A stretch of 20,393 nucleotides of DNA from Flavobacteriaceae bacterium (GCA_030694835.1 JAUYUF010000235.1:1-20393); one strand, 5' to 3'. Positions 6,196 to 15,219 are shown, counted from the first letter of the stretch. The notes: generated by a model not told the origin, from the sequence alone. Numbers and translations: made by a program.

Positions 6196-9105
6196 ATGGC
6201 AGCAATTGAAGCTTTAGTTTTATTACGTGATTCATTAGTAGGCGAACTTCACTTTGATGAACTTCACAAAACCATTTATGCTACGGATGCTTCGGCTTAC
6301 AGAATAATTCCGACCGCAGTTGCTTTGCCAAAAAATGAAATAGACTTAAAAAAAATCGTCTATTTTGCTAAAAATAATAACATTTCTCTTACATTAAGAA
6401 CCGCTGGGACTTCATTGGCTGGTCAAACTGTAGGCAGTGGAATTATTGTTGATGTTTCAAAATATTTCACTAATATTATTTCTTTTGATGAGCACAACAA
6501 AACGATTATTGTTCAGCCTGGTGTTATTCGCGATGAACTGAATTTGTTTTTAAAACCCTATGGATTATTTTTCGGACCCAACACTTCAACTTCAAATCGT
6601 TGTATGATTGGCGGAATGGTAGGCAATAATTCATCAGGCACAACTTCAATTCGTTTTGGAGTTACACGCGATAAAATTGTTTCATTAAAAACGATTCTAA
6701 GCGATGGTTCTGAAGTTGAATTTAGTGAATTAACATCAAATCAATTCCTCGAAAAAGTTAATCTAAATACTTTAGAAGGTACTATTTACAAGTTTTTTTT
6801 TAATGAATTATCGAATAAATTAATTCAGGAAGAAATAATTTCAGAATTTCCACATCCAGAAATACATCGTAGAAATACAGGTTATGCAGTGGATGAATTA
6901 TTAAAATCAGATTTGTTTGGAGGAACTGAACCAATAATAAACATAGCTAAATTACTTTGCGGGAGTGAAGGAACATTAGCAATTACAACTGAAATCACCT
7001 TAAAATTAGACACCTTACCTCCTACTTATAATATCTTAATTGCATCTCATTTTAACAGTATTCAAGAAAGTTTAGAAGCAACAGTTATTGCTATGAAACA
7101 CAATCTTTATTCGTGTGAATTAATGGATAAAACAGTGTTGGATTTAACAAAAAACAATAGAGAACATATTAAAAATAGATTTTTCATTAAAGAAGATCCA
7201 AAAGCTGTATTAATGTTAGAAGTTGCTTCAAATTCATTAGAAGATGCAGAAAAACAAGCTAATTCTTTAATTCAAGATTTAACAAACCATGGTTTTGGAT
7301 ATGCACATCCTAAGATTTACAGAACTGATATTGATAAAGTTATTTCGCTCAGAAAAGCTGGTTTAGGCTTACTGGGAAGTATTGTTGGTGATGAAAAAGC
7401 AGCAGATTCTATTGAAGATACTGCCGTTAAAATTGAAGATTTACCCAATTATATCGCCGAGTTTACCAAAATGATGGATAGTTATGGACAAAAAGCTATT
7501 TATTATGCACATGCTGGAGCCGGAGAATTACATTTACGACCCATTTTAAATCTCAAAAAGAAATCGGATGTGGTACTTTTTAGAACGATTGCTTTTGAAG
7601 TAGCAAAATTGGTTAAAAAATATAAAGGCTCGTTAAGTGGTGAACATGGAGATGGTATGGTTCGGGGTGAATTTATCCCTTTTATGATAGGTAAAAATAA
7701 TTATGAATTATTAAAACGTCTTAAAATAACTTTTGATCCAAATAATATTTTAAATCCCAGCAAAATTGTAGATGCACCTCCAATGGATGAAAATCTACGT
7801 TTTGTAGCTGATAGAAATGAACCTGAAATCTCAACTTTATTAGATTTTTCTGATAGTTTAGGGGTGTTAAGAGCCTCTGAAAAATGTAATGGATCTGGTG
7901 ATTGTCGTAAATTAATATCTGCTGGAGGCACTATGTGTCCAAGCTACAGAGCAACGTTAAATGAAAAAGATACCACAAGAGCCAGAGCCAATGCATTACG
8001 TGAATTCTTGACGAATTCGAATAAGACCAATAAATTCAATCAACAAGAATTATATGACATTTTAGAATTGTGCATAAGTTGTAAAGCATGCGCAAGTGAA
8101 TGTCCGAGCAATGTTGATATGGCAACTTTAAAAGCAGAATTTTTGTACCAGTACCAAAAAGAAAACGGGAGTTCACTGCGAACCAAACTTTTTGCATTCA
8201 ATTATAGATTAAATCATTTTGGTATTTTATTCCCTGCTATAACTAATTATTTACTGAATTTAGATTTTATTAAAAAGCTATTAGGAATAGCTAATCAGCG
8301 AACTATTCCAAAATTACAATCGTTCACTTTAAGAACTTGGATTAACAAAAATCAACAAAAGATAAAAATTACAAATCCTATCAAAAAAGTATATTTATTT
8401 ATTGATGAATACACTAATTTTTATGATGTTGAAGTTGGAATAGATACCATTAAATTATTGACTCATTTAAATTATGAAGTACTAATTATTAATCATGAAG
8501 AAAGTGGAAGAAGTTTTATTTCAAAAGGATTTTTAAAACAAGCTAAAAAAGTAGCCAATAAAAATATTGATATTTTTAAGAATTTAATTGATGAAAATAC
8601 ACCGTTAATTGGTATTGAACCTTCTGCTATTTTAGGCTTTAGAGATGAATATATCCGATTAGCTGATGACAAAAAGATGGCTAAAAAATTAGCTATAAAC
8701 GCCTTTACAATTGAAGAATTTATTAAAAATGAAATAGATTTAGAAAATATATATGCTGATTCTTTTAATGACGAACATTGTACAATTAAAATTCATGGAC
8801 ATTGTCATCAAAAATCATTAAGTAGTATAGAATCAACTCAGGCAATGTTATCACTTCCAAAAAACTACCAAGTAACCATTTTAAATACAGGATGTTGCGG
8901 AATGGCAGGTGCATTTGGTTACGAAAAAGAGCATTATGAATTTAGTATGCAAATTGGAGAAACCAGCGTTTTCCCAAGAATTCGAAATTTATCCCATCAA
9001 ACCGAAATTGCTTCAGCTGGCACGAGTTGTAGACATCAAATATATGATGGAACAAGACGAGTTGCAGAACATCCTATTACTATTTTAAAAAATGCATTGA
9101 AATAA
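6196..9105 (+). CDS. FAD-linked 2-hydroxyacid dehydrogenase with fused Fe-S/CCG domains (GlcD-GlcF/YdiJ-like)
   Basis: A 969-residue fusion. Residues about 30-270 are an FAD-binding PCMH-type domain (RTAGTSLAGQTVGSG, NRCMIGGMVGNNSSG); about 270-535 an FAD-oxidase C-terminal domain including HAGAGELHLRP and SGEHGDGMVRGEF. The second half resembles GlcF: cysteine groups starting at C564 (CNGSGDC...MCPSY) and C626 (CISCKACASECP) for [4Fe-4S] clusters, then heterodisulfide-reductase-like cysteine-rich motifs HGHCHQK (from H867) and TGCCGMAGAFGYE (C900-C901). Such single-chain enzymes oxidise D-2-hydroxyacids (D-lactate, glycolate or D-2-hydroxyglutarate) and pass electrons to the respiratory chain; E. 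coli YdiJ, a D-2-hydroxyglutarate dehydrogenase, has this architecture. The substrate cannot be decided here. No signal peptide; probably a cytoplasmic peripheral protein. It begins one base after csaA. Confidence 0.9.
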   Translation: MAAIEALVLLRDSLVGELHFDELHKTIYATDASAYRIIPTAVALPKNEIDLKKIVYFAKNNNISLTLRTAGTSLAGQTVGSGIIVDVSKYFTNIISFDEHNKTIIVQPGVIRDELNLFLKPYGLFFGPNTSTSNRCMIGGMVGNNSSGTTSIRFGVTRDKIVSLKTILSDGSEVEFSELTSNQFLEKVNLNTLEGTIYKFFFNELSNKLIQEEIISEFPHPEIHRRNTGYAVDELLKSDLFGGTEPIINIAKLLCGSEGTLAITTEITLKLDTLPPTYNILIASHFNSIQESLEATVIAMKHNLYSCELMDKTVLDLTKNNREHIKNRFFIKEDPKAVLMLEVASNSLEDAEKQANSLIQDLTNHGFGYAHPKIYRTDIDKVISLRKAGLGLLGSIVGDEKAADSIEDTAVKIEDLPNYIAEFTKMMDSYGQKAIYYAHAGAGELHLRPILNLKKKSDVVLFRTIAFEVAKLVKKYKGSLSGEHGDGMVRGEFIPFMIGKNNYELLKRLKITFDPNNILNPSKIVDAPPMDENLRFVADRNEPEISTLLDFSDSLGVLRASEKCNGSGDCRKLISAGGTMCPSYRATLNEKDTTRARANALREFLTNSNKTNKFNQQELYDILELCISCKACASECPSNVDMATLKAEFLYQYQKENGSSLRTKLFAFNYRLNHFGILFPAITNYLLNLDFIKKLLGIANQRTIPKLQSFTLRTWINKNQQKIKITNPIKKVYLFIDEYTNFYDVEVGIDTIKLLTHLNYEVLIINHEESGRSFISKGFLKQAKKVANKNIDIFKNLIDENTPLIGIEPSAILGFRDEYIRLADDKKMAKKLAINAFTIEEFIKNEIDLENIYADSFNDEHCTIKIHGHCHQKSLSSIESTQAMLSLPKNYQVTILNTGCCGMAGAFGYEKEHYEFSMQIGETSVFPRIRNLSHQTEIASAGTSCRHQIYDGTRRVAEHPITILKNALK

Positions 9106-9146
9106 ATAGTAAATTTATATCTATTAACTGTTATAAAAAATAAGTT

Positions 9147-9410
9147 ATGGATACAAAACAATTAACACAACTACGTAATTTCTTCATTAAAGCTTTTTTA
9201 ATAGGACTAGCAGCCTTTTTAATCTTGCTATTTGGAACTATTTTTATTTGGGATATTTGGTCTTCATTTATCCAAACAAAACTTAATGTTGAACCTGCAA
9301 TTTTAGGAGAACTGGTTGTAAATTCATTTTTACTAACAAGAATGATTATTATCTTTTTATTTTTAGTCCCTGCAATTGCTCTTCATGTAATTATTAAAAA
9401 ATCTAAATAA
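9147..9410 (+). CDS. Small two-helix membrane protein, unknown function
   Basis: An 87-residue protein I do not recognise. Two hydrophobic segments (about residues 14-36 and 61-82) are joined by a short polar loop, with positively charged ends (RNFFIK near the start, IIKKSK at the end), suggesting a hairpin with both termini in the cytoplasm. It lies 41 bases after the FAD/Fe-S dehydrogenase on the same strand and the stop codon forms the base of the terminator stem at 9409-9439, so it is probably the last gene of that transcript. A role as a membrane partner of the dehydrogenase is possible but not shown. Codon use and composition match its neighbours. Confidence 0.7.
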   Translation: MDTKQLTQLRNFFIKAFLIGLAAFLILLFGTIFIWDIWSSFIQTKLNVEPAILGELVVNSFLLTRMIIIFLFLVPAIALHVIIKKSK

Positions 9411-9439
9411 AGAAAGGGCTGAAAATCAGCCCTTTCTTT
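9409..9439. terminator. Bidirectional hairpin terminator
   Basis: A perfect 14-bp inverted repeat (AAAGAAAGGGCTGA / TCAGCCCTTTCTTT) with a 3-base AAA loop between convergent genes. A/T-rich sides supply a U-rich tail on either strand (TTTATTTAA on plus; TTTAGATTTTTTAA on minus). The stem starts inside the TAA stop of the upstream gene and lies 7 bases from the stop of the AbgT gene. Confidence 0.88.
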
Positions 9440-9446
9440 ATTTAAA

Positions 9447-10982
9447 TTAAAACGGTTTAGTATAATATAAATCGGCTCCGGGACCTAACGGCCATCCAAA
9501 ATAAATCCAAACAAATAGTAACAATGTCCATAAAATAGTAAATACGAATGTATACGGAATCATAACTGAAATAATAGTTCCAATTCCAGCTTTTTTATCA
9601 TATTTCTGAACAAATGCAATAATCAAAGCAAAGAAACTCATCATAGGAGATATGATATTGGTGATACTATCACCAATTCTAAATACTGCTTGTGATAATT
9701 CAGGTGAGTATCCCATCAACATAAAAATTGGGATAAAAATAGGAGCCATTATGGCCCATTTAGCGGAAGCACTTCCCATTACCATATTTACTGTACCTGC
9801 AAAGAAAATAAACAAAACCATCAATACATATACATTTAAATCTGCTGCCATTAATGCCTCAGCTCCGGTAACAGCAACATAAATACCTAAATTACTTTCT
9901 TTAAAATAAGCAACAAACTGAGCTGCAAAAAACACCAGCACCAAATAAGTTGCCATTGTTTTCATACTATCAGCCATCCCATTCATAACATCGGTATCAT
10001 TTTTAAACTTACCAATAGCTACTCCATAAGCAATACCAGCTGATCCAGCTACTAAGAATAATAATGTAACAACGCCTTCTAATAAAGGAGATTTAAGTAA
10101 TGAACCTCCTGGACCTCTAAAATAACCATCTAAAGGAATAGTTCCAACTAAAATTATAAGGATATAAACACCAAAAATTATAGTGGCCCATAGTAATCCT
10201 TTTTTTTCTTCCTTTGATAATTGTTCGAGTTTTTCAGGAACAATTTCATCAGAGTGATATTCTCCTAAGCGAGGAACAACAATTTTCTCTGTTACAAATG
10301 TACCTGCAAATGCAATCATGAAAGTAGATACAAACATAAAATAATAGTTAGCAGTAGCATTTACTTGATAAGCAGGATCAATAATTTGTGCAGCTTCTTG
10401 TGATAATCCAGCCAATAAAGGATCAATAGTTCCTAATAATAAATTAGCACTAAATCCGCCGGAGACACCTGCAAAAGCAGCTGCCATACCCGCAATTGGA
10501 TGACGACCAACAGCCATAAAAATAATACCAGATAATGGAATTAGCAATACATATCCTACATCACTTGCTGTATTTGATAAAACACCTGCAAATACAATTA
10601 CAAAAGTTAAAAGTTTTCTTGGAGATGAAAGCACTAAAAGTCTAATAACTACACCAATTAATCCACTTTTTTCTGCAATACCAATTCCCAACATGGCAAC
10701 TAATACAATACCAAGTGGCGCAAAACTAGTAAAATTAGTAACCGTTTTTTGAAAGATAAAATGCAAACCATCAATTGATAATAAATTTTTAACAGGAATA
10801 ATTTCATGAGTTGCAGGATGAGCAACTTGCCAATCTAACAATCCTCCAAGTCCAGATACAGCTAGGGTAATTAAAGCAAAAAGCAAGAATAAAGTTGCCG
10901 GATGTGGTAAAGCATTACCTACAATTTCAATTCCATTAAGAAAACGTTGAAACAACGATATTTTTTTATTTTTATTTGTCAT
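9447..10982 (-). CDS. AbgT-family transporter
   Basis: A 511-residue inner-membrane transporter. The N-terminus (FLNGIEIVGNALPHPATLF) and the segments LSNTASDVGYVLLIPL, AAFAGVSGGFSANLL and GSASAKWAIMAPIFIPI followed by GYSPELSQAVFRIGDS are the conserved blocks of the AbgT family, including the two re-entrant hairpin regions. Characterised members import p-aminobenzoyl-glutamate (E. coli AbgT) or export sulfonamides and p-aminobenzoate by proton exchange (MtrF, YdaH). There is no abgA/abgB hydrolase gene nearby, so folate-breakdown import is not supported by context and the substrate is open. It appears monocistronic, sharing a terminator with the convergent gene on its 3' side and preceded by 280 bases of A/T-rich DNA in which I found no clear TAnnTTTG box. 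Confidence 0.92.
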   Translation of the reverse strand: MTNKNKKISLFQRFLNGIEIVGNALPHPATLFLLFALITLAVSGLGGLLDWQVAHPATHEIIPVKNLLSIDGLHFIFQKTVTNFTSFAPLGIVLVAMLGIGIAEKSGLIGVVIRLLVLSSPRKLLTFVIVFAGVLSNTASDVGYVLLIPLSGIIFMAVGRHPIAGMAAAFAGVSGGFSANLLLGTIDPLLAGLSQEAAQIIDPAYQVNATANYYFMFVSTFMIAFAGTFVTEKIVVPRLGEYHSDEIVPEKLEQLSKEEKKGLLWATIIFGVYILIILVGTIPLDGYFRGPGGSLLKSPLLEGVVTLLFLVAGSAGIAYGVAIGKFKNDTDVMNGMADSMKTMATYLVLVFFAAQFVAYFKESNLGIYVAVTGAEALMAADLNVYVLMVLFIFFAGTVNMVMGSASAKWAIMAPIFIPIFMLMGYSPELSQAVFRIGDSITNIISPMMSFFALIIAFVQKYDKKAGIGTIISVMIPYTFVFTILWTLLLFVWIYFGWPLGPGADLYYTKPF

Positions 10983-11262
10983 TATTTTAAATTTAAAGCC
11001 GTAAATATATAAAAACTAACATCATACAAACATGAGTTTTATCAATAAATCATTTTTTATATGATTATTTTTTAATTTATTTATATTTTTTATCTAAAAA
11101 TTTATAAATGAGGTGTTTATTAGTTTTATATTTTATGTATTTACTAATATTAAATTATACTTATCAATTAAAAACAACTATTTCTTTGTATTGAAAATGA
11201 CTTAAAAAAGAATAATAATCTAAAAGTAAAATTGACATTTTACAATAATATAGAGAAAATAA

Positions 11263-11928
11263 TTACCAGTTAATTTTTTTGATTCCATTTCTTTCTAAAT
11301 ATAAATTAGCTTTACTGAAATGCTGATTTCCAAACCAATAACCTCTATTTGCGCTTAAAGGAGAAGGATGCCCTGTAGATAAAATACAATGTTTATTAGT
11401 GTCTATTAGTCTTATTTTATTTTTTGCAAATCCTCCCCATAGCATAAAAACTACATGATGTTTTTGAGCTGAAATTATTTTAATAACTTCATCAGTAAAT
11501 ATTTCCCAACCTTTTTGCTGATGAGAACCTGCTTCATGGGCTCTAACTGTTAAAGTTGCATTTAATAGCAAAACTCCTTGTTCTGCCCATCGAGTTAAAT
11601 CACCGCTTTTTGGATATGAAACACCCATATCAACAGTAATTTCTTTAAAAATATTAATTAAAGATGGAGGATGTGGAATTCCATCGTGTACTGAAAAACA
11701 TAGTCCGTTGGCTTGATTTTGACCGTGATATGGATCTTGACCAATAATAACAACTTTAACATCAGAAAAAGGACAAGCATTGAATGCTGCAAAAATTTCA
11801 GAACCTTTTGGAAAACATTGATGTGTAGCATATTCTTTCTTTACAAAATCAGTTAAATTTTTAAAATATGACTTTTTAAATTCTTCACTTAATACTTCTT
11901 TCCAACTATTTTCAATTGTTATTTCCAT
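11263..11928 (-). CDS. ung: Uracil-DNA glycosylase, family 1
   Basis: A 221-residue enzyme that removes uracil from DNA as the first step of base excision repair. The catalytic water-activating motif GQDPYHG has D65, Y67 and H68; the uracil-recognition asparagine is N124 (LLNATLTVR); the phosphate-pinching/catalytic loop is HPSPLSA with H187. F78 in GLCFSV is the residue that stacks on uracil. Full length for the family, no signal peptide. The ATG at 11928 is preceded on the minus strand by TATATTTG at 11991-11984, giving a leader of about 50 bases. The gene diverges from a MutS2-type gene, so two DNA-maintenance genes share a 71-base regulatory gap. Confidence 0.97.
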   Translation of the reverse strand: MEITIENSWKEVLSEEFKKSYFKNLTDFVKKEYATHQCFPKGSEIFAAFNACPFSDVKVVIIGQDPYHGQNQANGLCFSVHDGIPHPPSLINIFKEITVDMGVSYPKSGDLTRWAEQGVLLLNATLTVRAHEAGSHQQKGWEIFTDEVIKIISAQKHHVVFMLWGGFAKNKIRLIDTNKHCILSTGHPSPLSANRGYWFGNQHFSKANLYLERNGIKKINW

Positions 11929-11968
11929 TTTCTAAAAGATAAGAATGTCTAAAGTCAACTATTCTGCT

Positions 11969-11976
11969 TAATTTTG
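11969..11976 (+). promoter_or_regulatory. -7 box for the MutS2-type gene
   Basis: TAATTTTG fits TAnnTTTG and lies 24 bases before the ATG at 12000, giving a predicted leader of about 15-20 bases. No TTG is present at the normal -33 spacing, so the match is partial. Confidence 0.4.
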
Positions 11977-11983
11977 TTTGCTT

Positions 11984-11991
11984 CAAATATA
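11984..11991 (-). promoter_or_regulatory. -7 box for ung
   Basis: On the minus strand TATATTTG (11991-11984) matches TAnnTTTG; the transcript would start near 11980-11976 and run into ung. No clear -33 TTG is present. The box lies within the predicted leader of the divergent MutS2-type gene, only 7 bases from that gene's own -7 box. Confidence 0.45.
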
Positions 11992-11999
11992 ATATTTTG

Positions 12000-14216
12000 A
12001 TGGGTAATATCGCAGAAAAAACATTAACTGATTTAGAATTTTATACAGTACTTAGAAGTATTGAAAAATATTGTCTAACTGATTTAGGTAAGAAAAATGT
12101 TCAATCAATCAGACCAATTTCACAGAGAAATAAATTGCTTTCAGAACTTTCTCAAACTTTTGAATATGTTTCTTCTTTCGAAAATAATAATCGAATTCCA
12201 ACTCATTATTTTGATGACATCACTAAAGAAATTCATTTGTTAACAATTGAAAATAGCTATTTAGAACCTGCATCATTTTTGAAAATTGCTTCTTTAACAA
12301 ATACTGTTTTAGAAATTTTAAAATTTCTTAAAAAATTTGAAATCTTATATCCAACATTAACTCAACAATCTTCAAATTTAACTTTTGAGTCTATAATTGT
12401 TGTTGAAATCAATAAAATTATTGCTCCGTTTGGAACAGTTTTAGATACTGCTTCACCTAATTTAAAGCAAATAAGAAAATCAGTTTCTGAAGTAAGAAGT
12501 CAAATTACAGACGGATTTAACAAAGCACTTTCAAAATTTAATGGATTAGGCTACTTAGATGATATTCGTGAATCTGTAATGGAAAATCACCGAGTTTTAG
12601 CAGTATTGGCGGCTCATAAAAAGAAAGTGAAAGGCTTATTTTTAGGAACATCAAAATCTGGAAGTATTGCTTTTATTGCTCCTGAAGTATCGCTTCATTT
12701 CACAAGAGAATTACAAGATTTAGAATATCAAGAGAAAGAAGAAATCATCAAAATATTAAAAAAATTGACTGATGAATTACGTCCTTATCAAAATATTTTA
12801 ATCAATTATCAAAACTATTTAATTCATATAGATACTGTTAGTGCTAAGGCAAAATATTCAATTTCAATTAAAGCAACGCTTCCAACTATTGTAGACGATA
12901 AAAGACTATTCCTTAAAAATGCATATCATCCAATATTGTTAGAACTCAACAATCAGAAAAAAATTAAAACAATTCCTCAAAGTTTTGAATTGAATGAAAA
13001 ACAGCAAATAATTGTTATTTCTGGACCTAATGCAGGTGGAAAAAGTATTACGCTTAAAACAGTTGGAATTTTACAATTAATGATTCAAAGTGGGATTTTA
13101 ATTCCTGTTCATGAACGCAGTGAAATGTTTTTATTTGATACTATTTTAACAGATATTGGAGACAATCAATCTATTGAAAATCATTTAAGTACCTATAGTT
13201 ATCGTTTAAAAAACATGCGACAGTTTTTAAAAAAATGTCAAGAAAATACACTTTTTTTAATCGATGAATTTGGAACAGGAAGTGATCCAGAATTAGGCGG
13301 AGCATTAGCAGAAGTTTTTTTAGAAGAATTTTACCATCGAAAAGCATTTGGAATCATAACAACTCATTATGCTAATCTTAAAATTTTAGCAGATGAACTT
13401 CCAAATGTTGTCAATGCCAATATGCAATTTGATGAAAAAACATTGGAACCACTTTATCATTTATATATTGGGCAACCTGGAAGTTCATTCACTTTTGAAG
13501 TGGCTCTTAAAAATGGCATTCCTTTTAATATTATCAATAGAGCTAAAAAACGGGTTGAAAAAGGAAAAGTTCTTTTAGATAAAACCATTTCAAAACTTCA
13601 AAAAGAGCGCAATAAATTACAAAAAACATCAGAAATACTTGAAATTGAAAAAGATAGAGTTATAGAAAGTTCCGAAAATTTACAAGATACTCAAGATAAA
13701 ATGCAGCAAAAATTGACTCAATTTTATGAGTTGTATGATCAAAATCAGAAGATGTTAGTTTATGGCAGAAAAGTAAATGAGCTGGCCAATAAATATTTTC
13801 AATCTGATAATAAAAAGCAATTTTTGGCAGATTTTAATTTATGGATTGCAACAGAAAAGGAAAAATACCAAAAGAAAAATCCACCCAAACCAGTTGTTAA
13901 AACAGCATCTAAAAAAATAATTAAAAAAGCCGAATTAGAAGATCTTAAAAAACAAGAAGAATTAATAGTTACCGAAAAAGAAGTGCTAAAAGAAATAGAA
14001 AAAATTAAAGTAGTAGTTGAAGAAACTAAAAAGATTGAACTCGAAAAAAAGAAGAATTATAAATTTAACATCAATGACCAAGTTAGATTATACGACGGAA
14101 ATGCCTGTGGAACTATTGATAAAATTGAGAAAAATATTGCAACTGTAAACTATGGAATCTTTACCACAAAAGTGTCAATTGATCAACTAGAATTGGTTCA
14201 AAAGGCAAAAAAGTAA
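12000..14216 (+). CDS. MutS2-type DNA-binding ATPase lacking the Smr domain
   Basis: A 738-residue MutS-family protein. Residues about 1-320 are the helical core/lever region (LRSIEKYCLTDLGK near the start). The ABC-type ATPase follows: Walker A GPNAGGKSIT from G342, Walker B LFLIDEFGTGSDP with D422/E423, and the TTHYANLK segment. Residues about 520-690 are a long lysine/glutamate-rich coiled coil, and the last 50 form a small beta-rich domain (NDQVRLYDGNACGTIDKI). There is no mismatch-recognition domain, which points to MutS2 rather than MutS1; yet MutS2 normally continues into a C-terminal Smr nuclease domain of about 80 residues, absent here. MutS2 proteins act on branched DNA and, in Bacillus, on collided ribosomes. 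I start at ATG 12000; a TTG one codon earlier is an unlikely start. Confidence 0.88.
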   Translation: MGNIAEKTLTDLEFYTVLRSIEKYCLTDLGKKNVQSIRPISQRNKLLSELSQTFEYVSSFENNNRIPTHYFDDITKEIHLLTIENSYLEPASFLKIASLTNTVLEILKFLKKFEILYPTLTQQSSNLTFESIIVVEINKIIAPFGTVLDTASPNLKQIRKSVSEVRSQITDGFNKALSKFNGLGYLDDIRESVMENHRVLAVLAAHKKKVKGLFLGTSKSGSIAFIAPEVSLHFTRELQDLEYQEKEEIIKILKKLTDELRPYQNILINYQNYLIHIDTVSAKAKYSISIKATLPTIVDDKRLFLKNAYHPILLELNNQKKIKTIPQSFELNEKQQIIVISGPNAGGKSITLKTVGILQLMIQSGILIPVHERSEMFLFDTILTDIGDNQSIENHLSTYSYRLKNMRQFLKKCQENTLFLIDEFGTGSDPELGGALAEVFLEEFYHRKAFGIITTHYANLKILADELPNVVNANMQFDEKTLEPLYHLYIGQPGSSFTFEVALKNGIPFNIINRAKKRVEKGKVLLDKTISKLQKERNKLQKTSEILEIEKDRVIESSENLQDTQDKMQQKLTQFYELYDQNQKMLVYGRKVNELANKYFQSDNKKQFLADFNLWIATEKEKYQKKNPPKPVVKTASKKIIKKAELEDLKKQEELIVTEKEVLKEIEKIKVVVEETKKIELEKKKNYKFNINDQVRLYDGNACGTIDKIEKNIATVNYGIFTTKVSIDQLELVQKAKK

Positions 14217-14306
14217 TCATTTAAGTATACAAAATTTTGATTTGTTTAAATGTTTGTAACTTTAAAAACAATTTTCTACTTTTAACACATTACAATAAAG
14301 CATTTT

Positions 14307-15209
14307 ATGAATAAATTTCTTCAAGCATTTACAGTATTTATCATCTGGTCTGTTATTGCTTTATTGTTTCATTTTTATTTCAGTAATTCTATTTTAGGAG
14401 AATGCAGTAATCCTCACACTCAGAATACCGAGAATGATTTCAATACAAATTATATTCAAGAAAATAAATCAGAACTATTCTTAATTTCTGATGAAAACGG
14501 CAAGAAAATATTTGAATTTGAAGGTAATTTTAAAATCAGTTCCAAATCTGATTCTGTATTAATTCCAGACAGTTTTCAACCAATTAAAGATTCAATTAAA
14601 AATTATTTAGATAAGTATAATTCTACCAATTTATTCATAGTAGTCAATTATTTAAAATCAGAAATAAATACTACTTCTGGAGAAAATTTAGGACAAAAAA
14701 GAGGACAATTTCTAAAGAATTGGCTTTCAAATTCAGGAATTCCTTCAGATAGAATTACTATAGAATCACAATTAACTGAATTTGATTTTAATGAAAATCA
14801 TCTTTTTGAAGGTGCCATTTCATTATACTTCAAAGATTTAGTAAGCTTAAGAGCAAGTAACGCAACAGAAATTGTTACTAATAAAACTTTGCGTTTTTCA
14901 TTTGGAAATCAAAGTTTTAGACCTACTGATGAGTTGATAGATTATGTTTTAGAATTAAAATCATTCTTAAGTCAATATCCAAATAAAAAAGTACATGTTG
15001 TTGGTCATACAGATAGTGAAGGAGATGCCACTTTTAATTATAATATAGGCTTAAAACGAGCTCAGTTTGTGAAGGATTTTTTGATTTCTCAACAAATTGA
15101 AACCTATAAAATTATAACTGAATCTAGAGGTGAAACAGAACCAATAGCAGATAATACAACTCGCGAGGGTAAATCATTAAACCGACGAATCGAAATAATA
15201 ATCAAATAA
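14307..15209 (+). CDS. Membrane-anchored protein with tandem OmpA-like domains
   Basis: A 300-residue protein. Residues 5-27 form one hydrophobic segment that should act as an uncleaved inner-membrane anchor; C33 is not in a good lipobox. The C-terminal domain (about 193-300) is a complete OmpA/MotB-like peptidoglycan-binding domain: VVGHTDSEGD with D236, LKRAQFVKDFL with R251, ESRGETEPIADN and NRRIEI. Residues about 67-175 look like a diverged copy of the same domain (LGQKRGQFLKNWLSNSGI aligns with IGLKRAQFVKDFLISQQI), but lack the HTD and NRR signatures. The likely role is fixing a periplasmic protein to the cell wall. It is followed 10 bases later by a small helix-hairpin-helix protein gene, probably in one operon. 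No ion-channel (MotA/ExbB) partner is present. Confidence 0.85.
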   Translation: MNKFLQAFTVFIIWSVIALLFHFYFSNSILGECSNPHTQNTENDFNTNYIQENKSELFLISDENGKKIFEFEGNFKISSKSDSVLIPDSFQPIKDSIKNYLDKYNSTNLFIVVNYLKSEINTTSGENLGQKRGQFLKNWLSNSGIPSDRITIESQLTEFDFNENHLFEGAISLYFKDLVSLRASNATEIVTNKTLRFSFGNQSFRPTDELIDYVLELKSFLSQYPNKKVHVVGHTDSEGDATFNYNIGLKRAQFVKDFLISQQIETYKIITESRGETEPIADNTTREGKSLNRRIEIIIK

Positions 15210-15219
15210 CTTACCTCCT

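Noticed and set aside
7701..9882. Frames at 7701-7931 (minus) and 9652-9882 (plus)
   Set aside because: Both are antisense to strongly conserved enzymes or transporters and show no protein-like pattern.
10983..11262. 280-base A/T-rich gap between the AbgT gene and ung searched for a small RNA, promoter or hidden gene
   Set aside because: No exact TAnnTTTG box, stable hairpin or convincing coding frame was found on either strand; CATGTTTG on the minus strand is only a near match.
13393..13578. Plus-strand frame inside the MutS2-type gene
   Set aside because: It is an alternative frame of the conserved ATPase region, without a domain of its own.
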